The translations under genes were made by a program, and so were the position numbers. Shown here in pieces: positions 24,836 through 35,000 of a stretch of 64,000 nt of DNA (the first letter of the stretch is position 1; each line of letters starts with the position of its first letter). The DNA is from JAIVJG01 sp964236735 (GTDB lineage: Bacteria > Acidobacteriota > Blastocatellia > Pyrinomonadales > Pyrinomonadaceae). Below the pieces are notes generated by a model. It did not search any database, was not told the origin of the DNA, and saw only the letters and a list, made by a program, of their open reading frames with translations. The stretch covers positions 248,001-312,000 of the forward strand of contig CAXSFM010000003.1 in NCBI GenBank assembly GCA_964236735.1, in the 5' to 3' direction.

Positions 24836-27800
24836 ATGAGATTTAGGCGTATAGCTTTTGGGCTTTTGCTGCCAGCGATGTTGCTGGCAGTGCTCAGCTC
24901 AAGCACATTCGCGCAGACGAGCCGCGGAACTGTCAGCGGTATCGTCAATGACCCGAACAGTGCGGTCGTCAGCGGTGCGACCGTCACATTGACCAATACA
25001 CAGACGGGCGTTGCCCGTACAACTACAACTAACGGTGAAGGCTTCTATCGCTTCGACGCGGTTGACCTCGGAACTTATTCGGTCGCCATCGTTGCCACGG
25101 GTTTCGGTGAGGTGACCAAGACAAACATTATTGTGAACGCCAACCAGACCTCATCGGTGGACACTCAGTTGCAACCGGGCGGTCAGCAGATCACCGTTGA
25201 CGTAACGGCGGACGCTGGCGCGACGCTGCAAACCGAAGCGCCTGTGCGCGGCGGCAATATTTCGCCGGTGCAAATTACGGAATTGCCGATTGCTACTCGT
25301 AATCCGGTTTCACTGGCACTGACCTTGCCGGGTGTTTCCTCCAATAGCGCCGGATACGGAGTGGGTACGTTCTCCGTCAATGGTGCGCGCGGTCGCTCAA
25401 ATAACTTTTTGATTGACGGCACTGAAAACAACGATATTTCAGTGGCTGGTCAAGGCTTCCAGATCACGAATCCAGATGCGGTGCAAGAGGTTTCGGTGCA
25501 AACCGCAAACTATGACTCGGAGTTCGGGCGCGCGGGTGGTGCGGTCGTTAATGTTATTACCAAGTCCGGCACGAACAATTTTCACGGCACGCTGGCTTTT
25601 CAGTACGACTCTAGTGCCGACGATGCGATCACCAGTTCGCAATCGCGTAACCCCGCCGTGATTTTGCGCGGCAGACCGCTTTCAGTGACAGAGTATTTCC
25701 CTTCGGCCACTTTTGGCGGCCCGCTCTATCTGCCCCGGTTCGGTGAAGGTGGCCGGTCAGTCATTGACGGGCACGACCGGACATTCTTCTTTGGCGCTTA
25801 CCAAGAAGACCGATTCCGCGCGCCGGGATCTTCCGTCACATTAGTGACGCCGACGCAGGCTGGACGCGATAGATTGCGTGCGCTTTTCCCGGCAGGCACG
25901 AACGCCAATGTGGATACCTACTTAGCGGCGACGGCAGGTTCGGTTGCTACTGTTGCCAATCAGCCCGCCATCTCGCTTGATAATCAGAACCTGCCTGCGG
26001 CGCAACAGACGCGCGGTCAAATCCAATTCGGCTCGTTCTTCAGATCGTTTTCACAATTGTCTATTAACAAGCAGTTTCAACTGCGCGTTGATCACAAAAT
26101 CGGTGAAAGCGATCAATTTTCGGCGCGCTTTCTGCGCGATACAACTATTCAGCCGCTAGGCGGCACGGCAGGATTCGAGGGTTTCGACGCTGACTTCGCC
26201 TCGAAGTACTACAACTTCTTAGTCTCTGAGACACACGTTTTTTCGCCGACAGTGACGAACGAACTCCGCCTTGCCTACAACCGCATTGATCTTGGCTTCC
26301 CGATCACTGACGCGAGCGGCCCGGCGGGCACACTCCCACAACTCGTCATCGGTGGCGTCTCCGCCATCGGCGTTGCCGCGACATTCCCGCAGGGGCGCAT
26401 CGCGAACAATTACCAGGTGCAGGATACCGTCACCAAAATCTTTGGCGATCACACCATCCGTGGCGGCGTTGACTATCTCCGGCAGATTTCGAGGCAGCAG
26501 GCTCCGGCTAACACGCGCGGTTCGCTGACCTTTGCGACCGGCGGCGGCTTCACATCTTTCGGTAACTTTGTTGACAATTTCGGTGGCGTCGGCGGCGCGG
26601 CCAGCCGCACTTTTGGCAGCGCGACCTACAACCCGGGGCTGCACCGCATTGCAGTGTTCGCTCAGGATCGCTGGAAAGCAACCGAGGCTCTTACGCTTAC
26701 GTACGGACTTCGTTACGAGTACTTCGGAACGCCGTTCAACAGCCTGCGTACTCCTGCTTTTACCGGACTCTTTAATGTTGATCCGGTCACACGCACCGGG
26801 CCGTTCAGCCAGCCGAATCAAGTTAAAGCGGACAGAAACAACTTCGCCCCTTCAGTTGGCGTTGCTTACTCGCCTTCATCAACCAACGGTTTCTTGGGGA
26901 GAGTGTTCGGCGAGAAGAAAACGGTGATTCGCGCAGGCTATAACATCGGGTACGACTCGTTCTTCAACAACATCGCTTCTAATGCGGTGGCATCTTCTCC
27001 CAATACCATCGTCACCACCATCAGCTCAACGGCGAGTTCAGGAACACGCGGCTTGTCGAACTTCAACGCCCAATTCCCCACGACGGCTGCCGCCGTTGTG
27101 CCGGCCAGCGCACAGACGCTGATTGCTCCAAATCTGGTTAACCCGTATTACCAGCGTTACTCTCTCGGAATTCAACGAGCGTTGCCGTTCCAAATAATCA
27201 TGGACATTTCATACGTCGGCTCAAAGGGGACGAAACTCTTCATCAACGAAGATGCAAACCCCCTCGTCCGACCTGAGCAGCGGGTGACACCGGCGGGAGT
27301 TACGACCGGACTTCAAGGACGCTTGGATAACTTGCAGGGTCAGCGGACTGTCCGCACCAACGGCGGATCATCTTCCTATAATGCGGGACAGATTGAAGTG
27401 CGCCGCCGCTTCGCCAACAACTTCCAGTTGACGGGCGCTTATACCTTCTCCAAGCTCATCAGCAATGCAGACGAGGTCTTCTCTCCCGGTTTCGGGGCAT
27501 CCGAATCTGCAACTTTCGCAATACCGGCGGTTTTTGGCGGCGACCGGCTCGACCGTGCTGTGTCAACCTTTGACAAGCCACATCGCGTGAGCGTCACTTA
27601 TGTCGTTGAGAGTCCCTGGTACAAGGAGCAACGCGGGTTAGTCGGAAAACTTCTTGGCGGTTTTGAAATCTCCGGCGTCACCACCTACGAAACCGGCTCG
27701 CCGTTTTCAGTCCTCAACGGCTTTGACTCGGACGGCACTACAGGGGCTAATCGTCCCAACTTCAACCCGAACGGACGGCGCGGAGTCCGTGCCGTTCCGC

Positions 27801-28231
27801 AGGTTGATGCGAACAACTTCATCACTGGGTACATCAATCCCGAAGTGATTATCGGTCAAACCTCTAGCGGCTCGCCGATTTTCCAACCGATTGATCCGAA
27901 CACTGCGGAGTTCATCGTGAATCCCACTTACGTTCCCGGAGCTACGGGAAGCGTGGTGCGTCCTGGCAACTTGGGACGCAACACCCAGCGCACGCCGCCC
28001 ATCCAAAACACAAATCTTAATCTGTTAAAGAGAATCAGATTTGGAGAGGCGCGAACAATAGAGTTTCGCACGGAGATGTTCAACGCCTTCAACCACCCGC
28101 AATTTCCGGCGACGGGATTCATCGCGCAGACCGCCAACTCTCTGACTCAGGCATTGTTCCTGAATCCTGATACACCATCCACGAGTGGCGGCGGGAGAAG
28201 TGTTCGCTATCAGGTGAAGCTCACCTTCTAA
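24836..28231 (+). CDS. Oar-like TonB-dependent receptor (second copy)
   Basis: About 1131 aa. I chose the ATG at 24836 (RFRRIAFGLL...) because AGAGGAAA precedes it and a signal peptide ending in TFAQ follows directly. The regulatory-like domain is TVSGIVNDPNSAVVSGATV to LGTYSVAIVATGF. The plug contains FLIDGTENNDISV and YDSEFGRAGGAVVNVITKSG. The barrel ends RYQVKLTF with a terminal Phe. It is an outer-membrane importer with unknown ligand. Codon choice is less GC-rich than in the other two receptors; it is preceded by an AT-rich gap and followed by an IS630 remnant, which together suggest transfer. A textbook terminator follows. Confidence 0.88.
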   Translation: MRFRRIAFGLLLPAMLLAVLSSSTFAQTSRGTVSGIVNDPNSAVVSGATVTLTNTQTGVARTTTTNGEGFYRFDAVDLGTYSVAIVATGFGEVTKTNIIVNANQTSSVDTQLQPGGQQITVDVTADAGATLQTEAPVRGGNISPVQITELPIATRNPVSLALTLPGVSSNSAGYGVGTFSVNGARGRSNNFLIDGTENNDISVAGQGFQITNPDAVQEVSVQTANYDSEFGRAGGAVVNVITKSGTNNFHGTLAFQYDSSADDAITSSQSRNPAVILRGRPLSVTEYFPSATFGGPLYLPRFGEGGRSVIDGHDRTFFFGAYQEDRFRAPGSSVTLVTPTQAGRDRLRALFPAGTNANVDTYLAATAGSVATVANQPAISLDNQNLPAAQQTRGQIQFGSFFRSFSQLSINKQFQLRVDHKIGESDQFSARFLRDTTIQPLGGTAGFEGFDADFASKYYNFLVSETHVFSPTVTNELRLAYNRIDLGFPITDASGPAGTLPQLVIGGVSAIGVAATFPQGRIANNYQVQDTVTKIFGDHTIRGGVDYLRQISRQQAPANTRGSLTFATGGGFTSFGNFVDNFGGVGGAASRTFGSATYNPGLHRIAVFAQDRWKATEALTLTYGLRYEYFGTPFNSLRTPAFTGLFNVDPVTRTGPFSQPNQVKADRNNFAPSVGVAYSPSSTNGFLGRVFGEKKTVIRAGYNIGYDSFFNNIASNAVASSPNTIVTTISSTASSGTRGLSNFNAQFPTTAAAVVPASAQTLIAPNLVNPYYQRYSLGIQRALPFQIIMDISYVGSKGTKLFINEDANPLVRPEQRVTPAGVTTGLQGRLDNLQGQRTVRTNGGSSSYNAGQIEVRRRFANNFQLTGAYTFSKLISNADEVFSPGFGASESATFAIPAVFGGDRLDRAVSTFDKPHRVSVTYVVESPWYKEQRGLVGKLLGGFEISGVTTYETGSPFSVLNGFDSDGTTGANRPNFNPNGRRGVRAVPQVDANNFITGYINPEVIIGQTSSGSPIFQPIDPNTAEFIVNPTYVPGATGSVVRPGNLGRNTQRTPPIQNTNLNLLKRIRFGEARTIEFRTEMFNAFNHPQFPATGFIAQTANSLTQALFLNPDTPSTSGGGRSVRYQVKLTF

Positions 28232-28278
28232 TCTGAGAGTCTGCGAATAGAAAGCCTCTTTCTACGCGCACACAATTT

Positions 28279-28318
28279 AAAAGCCCGGCAGACACAAGTT
28301 CTGCCGGGCTTCTTTTTA
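28279..28318 (+). terminator. Rho-independent terminator of the second TonB receptor
   Basis: 12-bp stem AAGCCCGGCAGA/TCTGCCGGGCTT, 7-nt loop, followed by CTTTTTATT. It is canonical and lies 50 bp after the receptor stop. Confidence 0.93.
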
Positions 28319-28360
28319 TTGATCGTTACCTATATGCCGCGCACACCAAGAAGTGGATTC

Positions 28361-28787
28361 TCATCCCGATAGTGCATAGAACCTGCCGTCACTCCAGCCA
28401 CAGCCGAACTTTGCCAGAAAGTTGACTGTATGCTGTTTCGTTCTCTGATAATACTCGTTGATTGCTTTGCGTAAATCCGCCATCGTCTCATGCCGGCAAT
28501 GATGCGAGACTTCTTCTTTCATCCGCTTCCATGTCGCTTCCTTTGGATTCTCTTCCGGTGCGTAAGCCGGAAAGCGAATGACATCAATGCGCCGATGCTC
28601 GTCCAACCATTCTTCCGCTTCCTCGCTCGTATGATGTCTGGCTCCATCTATCCAGAGCAGAATCTACCCGCGCGGGCGCTGTGACAGCATCAACTCTAAC
28701 CAGATGATCGTGGCATCGTTTACACTCGTCTCTGATCCGCTTCTTGGTGTAGCCTCCATATAGATGTTCAGCCCACATGGGGTTGAT
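28361..28787 (-). pseudogene. IS630-family transposase remnant (DDE domain)
   Basis: The C-terminal half of an IS630-type DDE transposase. The reading frame shows TIIWLELMLSQRPRG, an in-frame TAG at 28664-28666, then ILLWIDGARHHTSEEAEEW, and FPAYAPEENPKEATWKRMK, which carries the last catalytic acid (Glu in ENP-x-E). The N-terminal helix-turn-helix part and the inverted repeats are missing, and an upstream stop closes the frame near 28788. It is therefore a truncated and interrupted copy, lying directly behind the terminator of the second TonB receptor. Confidence 0.75.
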
Positions 28788-28793
28788 TAAATA

Positions 28794-29399
28794 TCAAGGA
28801 TGCTTGCCCAGCGTTTCCGCGCCTTTCTTGGCGACCTCGCTGAGGCCGATGGCGCCTTCGAGATCGCGACGCGCTTTGACTGCGAGTTGATTGTCGAGCG
28901 AACCCATGTCGCTGAAGACCGGGTTGGAGACGAGGCTCGTAATCGTTCCGTTAAGCGAGGAAAGCAGCGCTCTCAGTTGCGCGTCGTCGAGCGGAACGGC
29001 CTGCTTCTGACGCTTCTCGTCCTTGTCGGCTTTGGGCAAACCCGTCAGATTTGTTTTCAGGCGTGTGGCGCGCTTCCTGATTTCCGCCGACGCTACTGAA
29101 ATGGATTTGTAGTTGAGCGTCTGGTCTGTGGCGCTGGCTTTTTTGATGTCCTCGTTGATGACACGCAGACGCCCGAAGTCCTCATTGATTTCCGCCATGA
29201 TGGTCTTGGCATCTTTCTTCTGGCCGCTTTGCATTTCCAGCGAGCGAGTCTGTCGTTCAGCGTCGCCCAGGTCGCGTGTAGGGGCAGCCCCTCCTCCCTG
29301 CGCGCGGGCGGTGTTCGTGGCCGACATCAATGCGACGGACAGCAGTGTGGCGCAGGTTAAAAGTGAGACGGGAGAAAACTTCGTGTGATGTATCTTCAT
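28794..29399 (-). CDS. Secreted helical protein of unknown function
   Basis: 201 aa from the ATG at 29399 (KIHHTKFSPV...), which has GGAGGCC upstream and is followed by a signal peptide (LLSVALMSATNTARAQ). A longer frame lacks a ribosome site. The mature part is Lys/Asp-rich and helical: EMQSGQKKDAKTIMAEINEDF..., then IRKRATRLKTNL. No family was recognised. The same-strand gene upstream is the VWFA-type protein's neighbourhood. It could be a periplasmic coiled protein. Confidence 0.65.
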   Translation of the reverse strand: MKIHHTKFSPVSLLTCATLLSVALMSATNTARAQGGGAAPTRDLGDAERQTRSLEMQSGQKKDAKTIMAEINEDFGRLRVINEDIKKASATDQTLNYKSISVASAEIRKRATRLKTNLTGLPKADKDEKRQKQAVPLDDAQLRALLSSLNGTITSLVSNPVFSDMGSLDNQLAVKARRDLEGAIGLSEVAKKGAETLGKHP

Positions 29400-29491
29400 G
29401 GCAGGCCTCCATAGGTTTGAGCGAGATAGGTCTGTTTCAGCGGGACGCATTATAGGATGAAGCGCAAGCCTTCATCAATCATGTTTCGGCC

Positions 29492-31831
29492 TTATTTAAT
29501 CTCGAAATCTATCCACTGCGTTGAGATGCGATTCTTCCCCTTCGCCAGCGTGTCTGTGACGATGACTTGAAGGACGTACTCGCCCGGCTCAAGGCTCGCG
29601 CCGAGTTGCAGGCGACCGAAGGCGACGAGTTTTTTCGAGTCCGTGTGGCCGTTCAACTTCACAACCTGACCCGCAAACGCGAGACGGTTATCGTGAAAGA
29701 GTCGGACTTGCGATTGCAACTGCGGGAGACGCATCCCCTTATCAAGCCGCGCGTTGTAAACCTCATAACCATATTCGACCAATGTCCCGGAACGGAAACG
29801 GCGCACCGCGGGGCCGGACTGCGGATCATGCTCTGCGATGTTTAATTCACCCGTCGCACCGACGCCGCCGTTCGGCCTCTCACCCGTGAGAGGCGCACCC
29901 GCACCGCCCGTGCCGTTACTATTACTACTGGCGCGCACCGTGCTGCCTTCCTCGTGCTTCGCGAGATAGATGCCTGAGAGCGTGAGATGATCTTTACCGA
30001 CGTTGGGGACTTCGATGAATTGAGTGGCCGAGCCGATGCGCCCCGATGCGGCGTCCCTGACGGCGATGCGGAGTTGGAACGCTCCGGGTCTTTTGACGGG
30101 CAGATTGATGCCGAAGATCAATCCCTGTTCGAGAGCCGCGCGGTATTGCTCGCCGCGCACGCTGACGGACTCTGTCCGCAGGCGATTATCAACCGGCGTT
30201 CCGACATCGTCGAAGGTCATCGCCAGCACGTCAACCGACGCTTTGTGCGAGCCGTCCGGCTGCTCCTCGAATTTCAGGCTGTGCCCGTCCACGTAGATGA
30301 ACGAGCGCATGAAAGAGCCTGTCTCCGGCTCGTTGAGAAAGATGGAAGTCAGGCGCAAATCAATGTCGCTTGAAGAGAAGGGAGAGGAGAGGGCGGACAG
30401 CAACAAGTCTCCGGTCGTCCGTCCGACGGCGGAAGTGCGCGCGTCTTCGTTTGAAATTCCGAAGAAGCCCGTGCGCGTTCTGACGACGAGATCGGGACGT
30501 TTGACCTTGACGGAGATTTCATGGAAACGCCGGCGCCCGGTCTCCGCGTCGAACGTCGCATCTTCGGGACGATAGCCGATCAGGTAAAAACTTTTCGAGT
30601 CGTCGAGCACGCGCTTGATGCCGAGTCCGACATCGTTGTTATTGAAGACGAAGAAGCCGCCGGTCTGGAGCGCGAGATAGCCGAGACCGTTCTGCGATTT
30701 CCAATAGTCGTTGGTGCGCGTGCTCAACGTCTCCCGCAACGCCAAGCCGGAGTTGGCATGCACGACTGTGCCATTGGCGAGCGTCTTGGCTCCAGTAGTA
30801 TTGTCCTCAGCCGTCAGGTTGAGCGGAGGGATGCCGCGCGGGTCAATCGTATAGATGACAACGGAGGCGCGGTTGGCGAGGTCGGTCAGGCGACGTAATG
30901 CTTGAGACGCGCGAAAGTTGTTGCTGTCGTTCGAGTCGTAGAGCGCGATACTGTCCGACAAAAGCACGACGGACTTGCGACCGGGAAGCTCTCGCAAGCC
31001 ACGCACGACGTAGTTGATCGCGCCCAGTGTGCCGACGGAAAAGACACTCTCTTTATAATCGTTGTAAGCTGCACGCGCGCCCGCCTCAAGGTCGGACTTC
31101 GTGATTTCGGTCTGAGGCGGAGCATCATCGCCCGGCGTTGTTGGCCTCTTCTTGAGGTCGTCGAGCGGGCTGTCTTCGACGGGCGCGAAGGCTGCGACGC
31201 CGCCGCGCCCGCGACTGTTCCACTTGACGCGCTCGATGGCGGCGTAGAGCACGCGCTTGTCCGAAGTGAATTGTTGAAGCGCGCCGACGCCCGCGCCCGT
31301 GCGGATGATCGCCGCGAGGTCGCCCGGCTGCATCTGCTCATCAACGAAATTCCTGAGCGCCTGCCGCACGTAATGCACGCTTTCAAAAGAAAGGCCGAGG
31401 TCGTCAACCACGAGCGCAATCGTGCGCCGCACATCTTCGGGGCGTAGTCGGACAGGCGGCGCGGGGGCGGCCACGTCGGTTGCAACTGCTGCACCCTTCC
31501 GGTTCGTCGTCGCTGCGGAGTTCGCCGCCGGGGATGTGGGATTTGCCCCTAGCGAGACGAACGAAAAATTTGTAATTTTCTGCGGACGACCATCTTCGTA
31601 AATTTCAAAGTCGCCGTCTTTGAGGTCTGGCACCGGCTGTCCCTTCTTATCGGTGACGGTAACATCTATCTGCACGAGGTTCGACGTGATTCGCACCACG
31701 TCTTCCTTCTGCGGCGCTTTATCCTGTCGCTCCGCGCCGTTCTGTACGGGGATGGTGGTTGTCGTTTGTCCCACAATTGGCATCAGCAGCGCGTGCACGA
31801 GCGCCAGAGTGATGAAACTGCTTTTTCTCAT
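29492..31831 (-). CDS. VWFA-related acidobacterial domain protein
   Basis: 779 aa with a signal peptide (SSFITLALVHALLMPIVGQ). The opening VRITSNLVQIDVTVTDKKGQPVPDL and DFEIYEDGRPQKI, followed by a von Willebrand A-like domain (TIALVVDDLGLSFESVHYVRQAL, then PGRKSVVLLSDSIALYD), is characteristic of the TIGR03436 VWFA-related family expanded in Acidobacteriota. The C-terminal 350 residues are beta-rich, with a glycine/asparagine-rich low-complexity stretch (SSNSNGTGGAGAP). It is predicted extracytoplasmic. The role is unknown; metal-dependent adhesion or protein assembly is plausible. It sits between two receptor-type genes. Confidence 0.85.
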   Translation of the reverse strand: MRKSSFITLALVHALLMPIVGQTTTTIPVQNGAERQDKAPQKEDVVRITSNLVQIDVTVTDKKGQPVPDLKDGDFEIYEDGRPQKITNFSFVSLGANPTSPAANSAATTNRKGAAVATDVAAPAPPVRLRPEDVRRTIALVVDDLGLSFESVHYVRQALRNFVDEQMQPGDLAAIIRTGAGVGALQQFTSDKRVLYAAIERVKWNSRGRGGVAAFAPVEDSPLDDLKKRPTTPGDDAPPQTEITKSDLEAGARAAYNDYKESVFSVGTLGAINYVVRGLRELPGRKSVVLLSDSIALYDSNDSNNFRASQALRRLTDLANRASVVIYTIDPRGIPPLNLTAEDNTTGAKTLANGTVVHANSGLALRETLSTRTNDYWKSQNGLGYLALQTGGFFVFNNNDVGLGIKRVLDDSKSFYLIGYRPEDATFDAETGRRRFHEISVKVKRPDLVVRTRTGFFGISNEDARTSAVGRTTGDLLLSALSSPFSSSDIDLRLTSIFLNEPETGSFMRSFIYVDGHSLKFEEQPDGSHKASVDVLAMTFDDVGTPVDNRLRTESVSVRGEQYRAALEQGLIFGINLPVKRPGAFQLRIAVRDAASGRIGSATQFIEVPNVGKDHLTLSGIYLAKHEEGSTVRASSNSNGTGGAGAPLTGERPNGGVGATGELNIAEHDPQSGPAVRRFRSGTLVEYGYEVYNARLDKGMRLPQLQSQVRLFHDNRLAFAGQVVKLNGHTDSKKLVAFGRLQLGASLEPGEYVLQVIVTDTLAKGKNRISTQWIDFEIK

Positions 31832-31937
31832 TGGTCTTGCTCCAAATTCTCAGTCGCTTTCACATCAAGGCGTTACGGTTCATTACGGGGAGAAACGTGC
31901 CGTGAGGATAACAGATTTTCCCTTCGGCTTCCGCACG

Positions 31938-31972
31938 AAAAAAAGGGAGGTAACGGTTTCCCGCTACCTCCC
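31938..31972 (-). terminator. Rho-independent terminator of the third TonB receptor
   Basis: On the minus strand the stem is GGGAGGTA/TACCTCCC with a 12-nt loop, followed by seven T residues. It lies 40 bp beyond the receptor stop. Confidence 0.9.
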
Positions 31973-32009
31973 ATCGAAATGCGTTTTCGCAAAAGGCGTG
32001 CGAACGCGA

Positions 32010-35000
32010 TTAGAAGATGAACTTCGCCGCCAACTGAACCACGCGCGGATTGCTGCTCAGGACGCGATCCGGGCGCAGGAAGTCCGGCGTGAGCGGAGCA
32101 ACCTGATTCAGTGTCGTCAAGCCCACAGTTGAAACGGGGCTGACGCTGTTCACCGACCCGGGAACGTACTGCGGATGGTTGAAGGCGTTGAAGAAGTCAG
32201 CGCGGAATTGAATCCTTCTCGACTCGCCAATCGCAAAGTTCTTGAAGAGCGAGAGGTCAACGTTGTTGATGGCCGGCGTTGAGAACGTGTTGCGTCCGAT
32301 GTTGGACATCGCGCCCGAAGCGGCCTGAATGTAACGCGCGTTCGCGTTAACGGCGGCATAACCGACAGTGCGAGATGCCACTGACTGTGTGCAACTGCCG
32401 TCAGGATTGAATGACGTGCAGGTACGCACTAGCGCTCTCACAAGACTACCGACGCCTTCCTGACCCGCCGGATTGAAGATGGCACGGTCGCCGGCGTTGT
32501 CGCCGTTTAAGTTGGCATCGGTGCCGCTGCGGATCGTGATCTTCTCGCCCGACTCATACGTATAAGTCGCTGCGATGCTGAATCCGCCGAGCGCAGTTTT
32601 CAGCAAGTGGTTCTCACTCTTGTTGAAGAACGGCAATTCGTAAATTCCCGAACTCACGAAGCGATGGCGGTGATCGAGCGCCGAGTCGGCACGCTCGCGA
32701 CGCAGGTTCTGGAAATCCTCAACGCGGCGCGGAGAAAGCACCGTCGAGAAGACTTCAGCCGTCGTATCGTCAATCAAGTGGCTGAAGGTATAAGCCGCAG
32801 TCATCTGCAATCCCTGCGCGAAGCGACGTGTCAACTGCGCCGAGCCGCCGTTGTAGGTCGAGTTGCCATTCGAGAGGAACGCCACGATGTTTGCAGCTCC
32901 ACCAAAACCGGCGGCGGCGTAGCGCGGAACGGCGTTGGAGCGCGCGTTGATGGTCGCGAGATTCAGCGCTCCGGTCATCGTGTCAATCTGCGCCTGCGTC
33001 GGCGCATTGTTGATGTACGTCGGCAGTCCGAAACGTCCCTCTTCCGGCGCGACTCTGGCCTGACGGTTAAGGCGATTCTGCGTCAGCAGGTGAACGCCCC
33101 GCGTGCCGAGATAACGAAGCTCGAACGACCAGTCTTTCATGAACTGGCGCTGGAAGCTGCCCGTGTAGGTCAGCGAGTAAGGAACTTTCTGATCGGGGAT
33201 GAACGCGCCGGTATTGGCACGCGCGACAGCCGCGCTGGTGATGGCGACCGGGCTATCCGGGAGGCCGCCGTTTGCCAGGAAGTTCGGCGTGCCGGCATCC
33301 GTGTCAACATCGTTCGTCTGCTGGAGCTGCGGCGGATTCGACAGGATGTACAGATTGTCGAAGATGTAGTCGTAGCCCATCGAGAAACCTGCGCGGAGCG
33401 AACTCTTGCCGTTCGAGCCGAAGATACGCCCGAGCATCCCGCCTTCATAATTCGGCGAATAAGCGAAGCCGACCGTTGGCGCGAAGTTCTTCTTCTGCGA
33501 CTTCGGCGAACGGAACTCAATCAGTCCCGGCACGCTTGAGATCGCATTCAGTGCCTGACTCGTTCTGGCGCCCAACGGTACATCCTGATAGGAGTACTTG
33601 ATGCCCATGTTGAGTGTCAGATTCGGACGGATGCGCCAGTCGTCCTGCGCGAAGGCGTAGAGGATTTTCTGGTTGCCGTAATAAACATTGTTGCCGGCGT
33701 TGCGCTGGCCGAACGAGTCGGGGCTTCTGTCACGCAGGAACGTGTCGAGAGCCAGGTACTCGTAGTCACCGCGCACGCGCTGCGAGAAAGTCTGCGGTGA
33801 GATGATGTCGCGGAAGTCGCCGCCGAACTTGAACGAGTGATTACCCGCCAGATACGTCAGGGTGTCCACGACCTGATAGTTATTCTCGATGTTGGTCTGC
33901 GGCGCGTTCGGGTCAGGCCCGATGTTGACGCCGAGATCGTCGAACGTCAGGTTCGGGAAGACCGTGAGTCCGGGGAACGTAATGTTCGGCACAGGGAAAG
34001 CCTGCGACGAGCGACGGAACGCGAGGCGCGTCTCGTTGATCAAGTTAGAGGTAAAGTTGTGCAGCACTGTCGCCGAGAACAGTCTCTGCTTGCCCGGCAA
34101 CGCGATAAAGAAGACCGGCAGGTTCGCCGCCGTGTCAATGCTCGCGGTGTTCGTGAACGTGAAGCGGAAGCGATACTGCGTCGCTGCGCTCTGCGTGTAG
34201 TCAATGTTGATGACCGCGTGGTTTTGTTTCGAGAAGTTCGGCGATGGGAACTGAATGCTGCCGACAGGAATGGGGATTATGTTTTCATTAACAAGCGGTG
34301 TGGCTGGAGTCGGGTCAGTACATTCGCCGCTGATACGAACCACGAGGCAAGCATCAATCGTCCCGAGATTGCCGGTTGCAGCGACGGGCAAGTATTGAGT
34401 AAGCACGCCGAAATTTCTGGCGGACACGCCCGAAAGCCCTCTCAATGTTGCCAGACCAGCCGCCGTCGGTGCGGCGATGCCGCCCGGAGGGGAAGCAGCT
34501 CCGGTCTGGATTCTTTCGTAGGAAGTGAAGAAGAAGAGCTTGTCACGCATCTTCAAGAGGCTGGGGCCGCCCTCACCGAACTTCGGCAAGATGACCGGGC
34601 CACCGACGTTGAAGCCAAAGCGATCATAGTCCGAACGCGGCAGGAACGTCCTGCCTGCAACGTTGCGCTCGCGCACGGTGTCGGGCTTCTGAATGTTGTC
34701 AATGGCGTTCAGGAAACGGTTGCGGAAGAAGCCGTAGAGTTCGCCGTGAAACTCGTTCGTGCCGCTCTTCGTGACAGTGATGAACTGGCCGCCGTTCGAG
34801 CGCGCGAACTCTGCCGAAAACTGGTTCTGTAAAAGCGAAAACTCCGCTACCTCTTCCGGCGAGATGTAACTCTGCGGCCCCGTGACCGACTTGTCGTTGT
34901 TGTCAACACCGTCAATCACGAAGTTGTTGTTGCGCGGACGCTGTCCGCCGACCGAGCCGCCCGTGCCGACGCCGACGCCGCCCGAACTCGACACGCCCGG

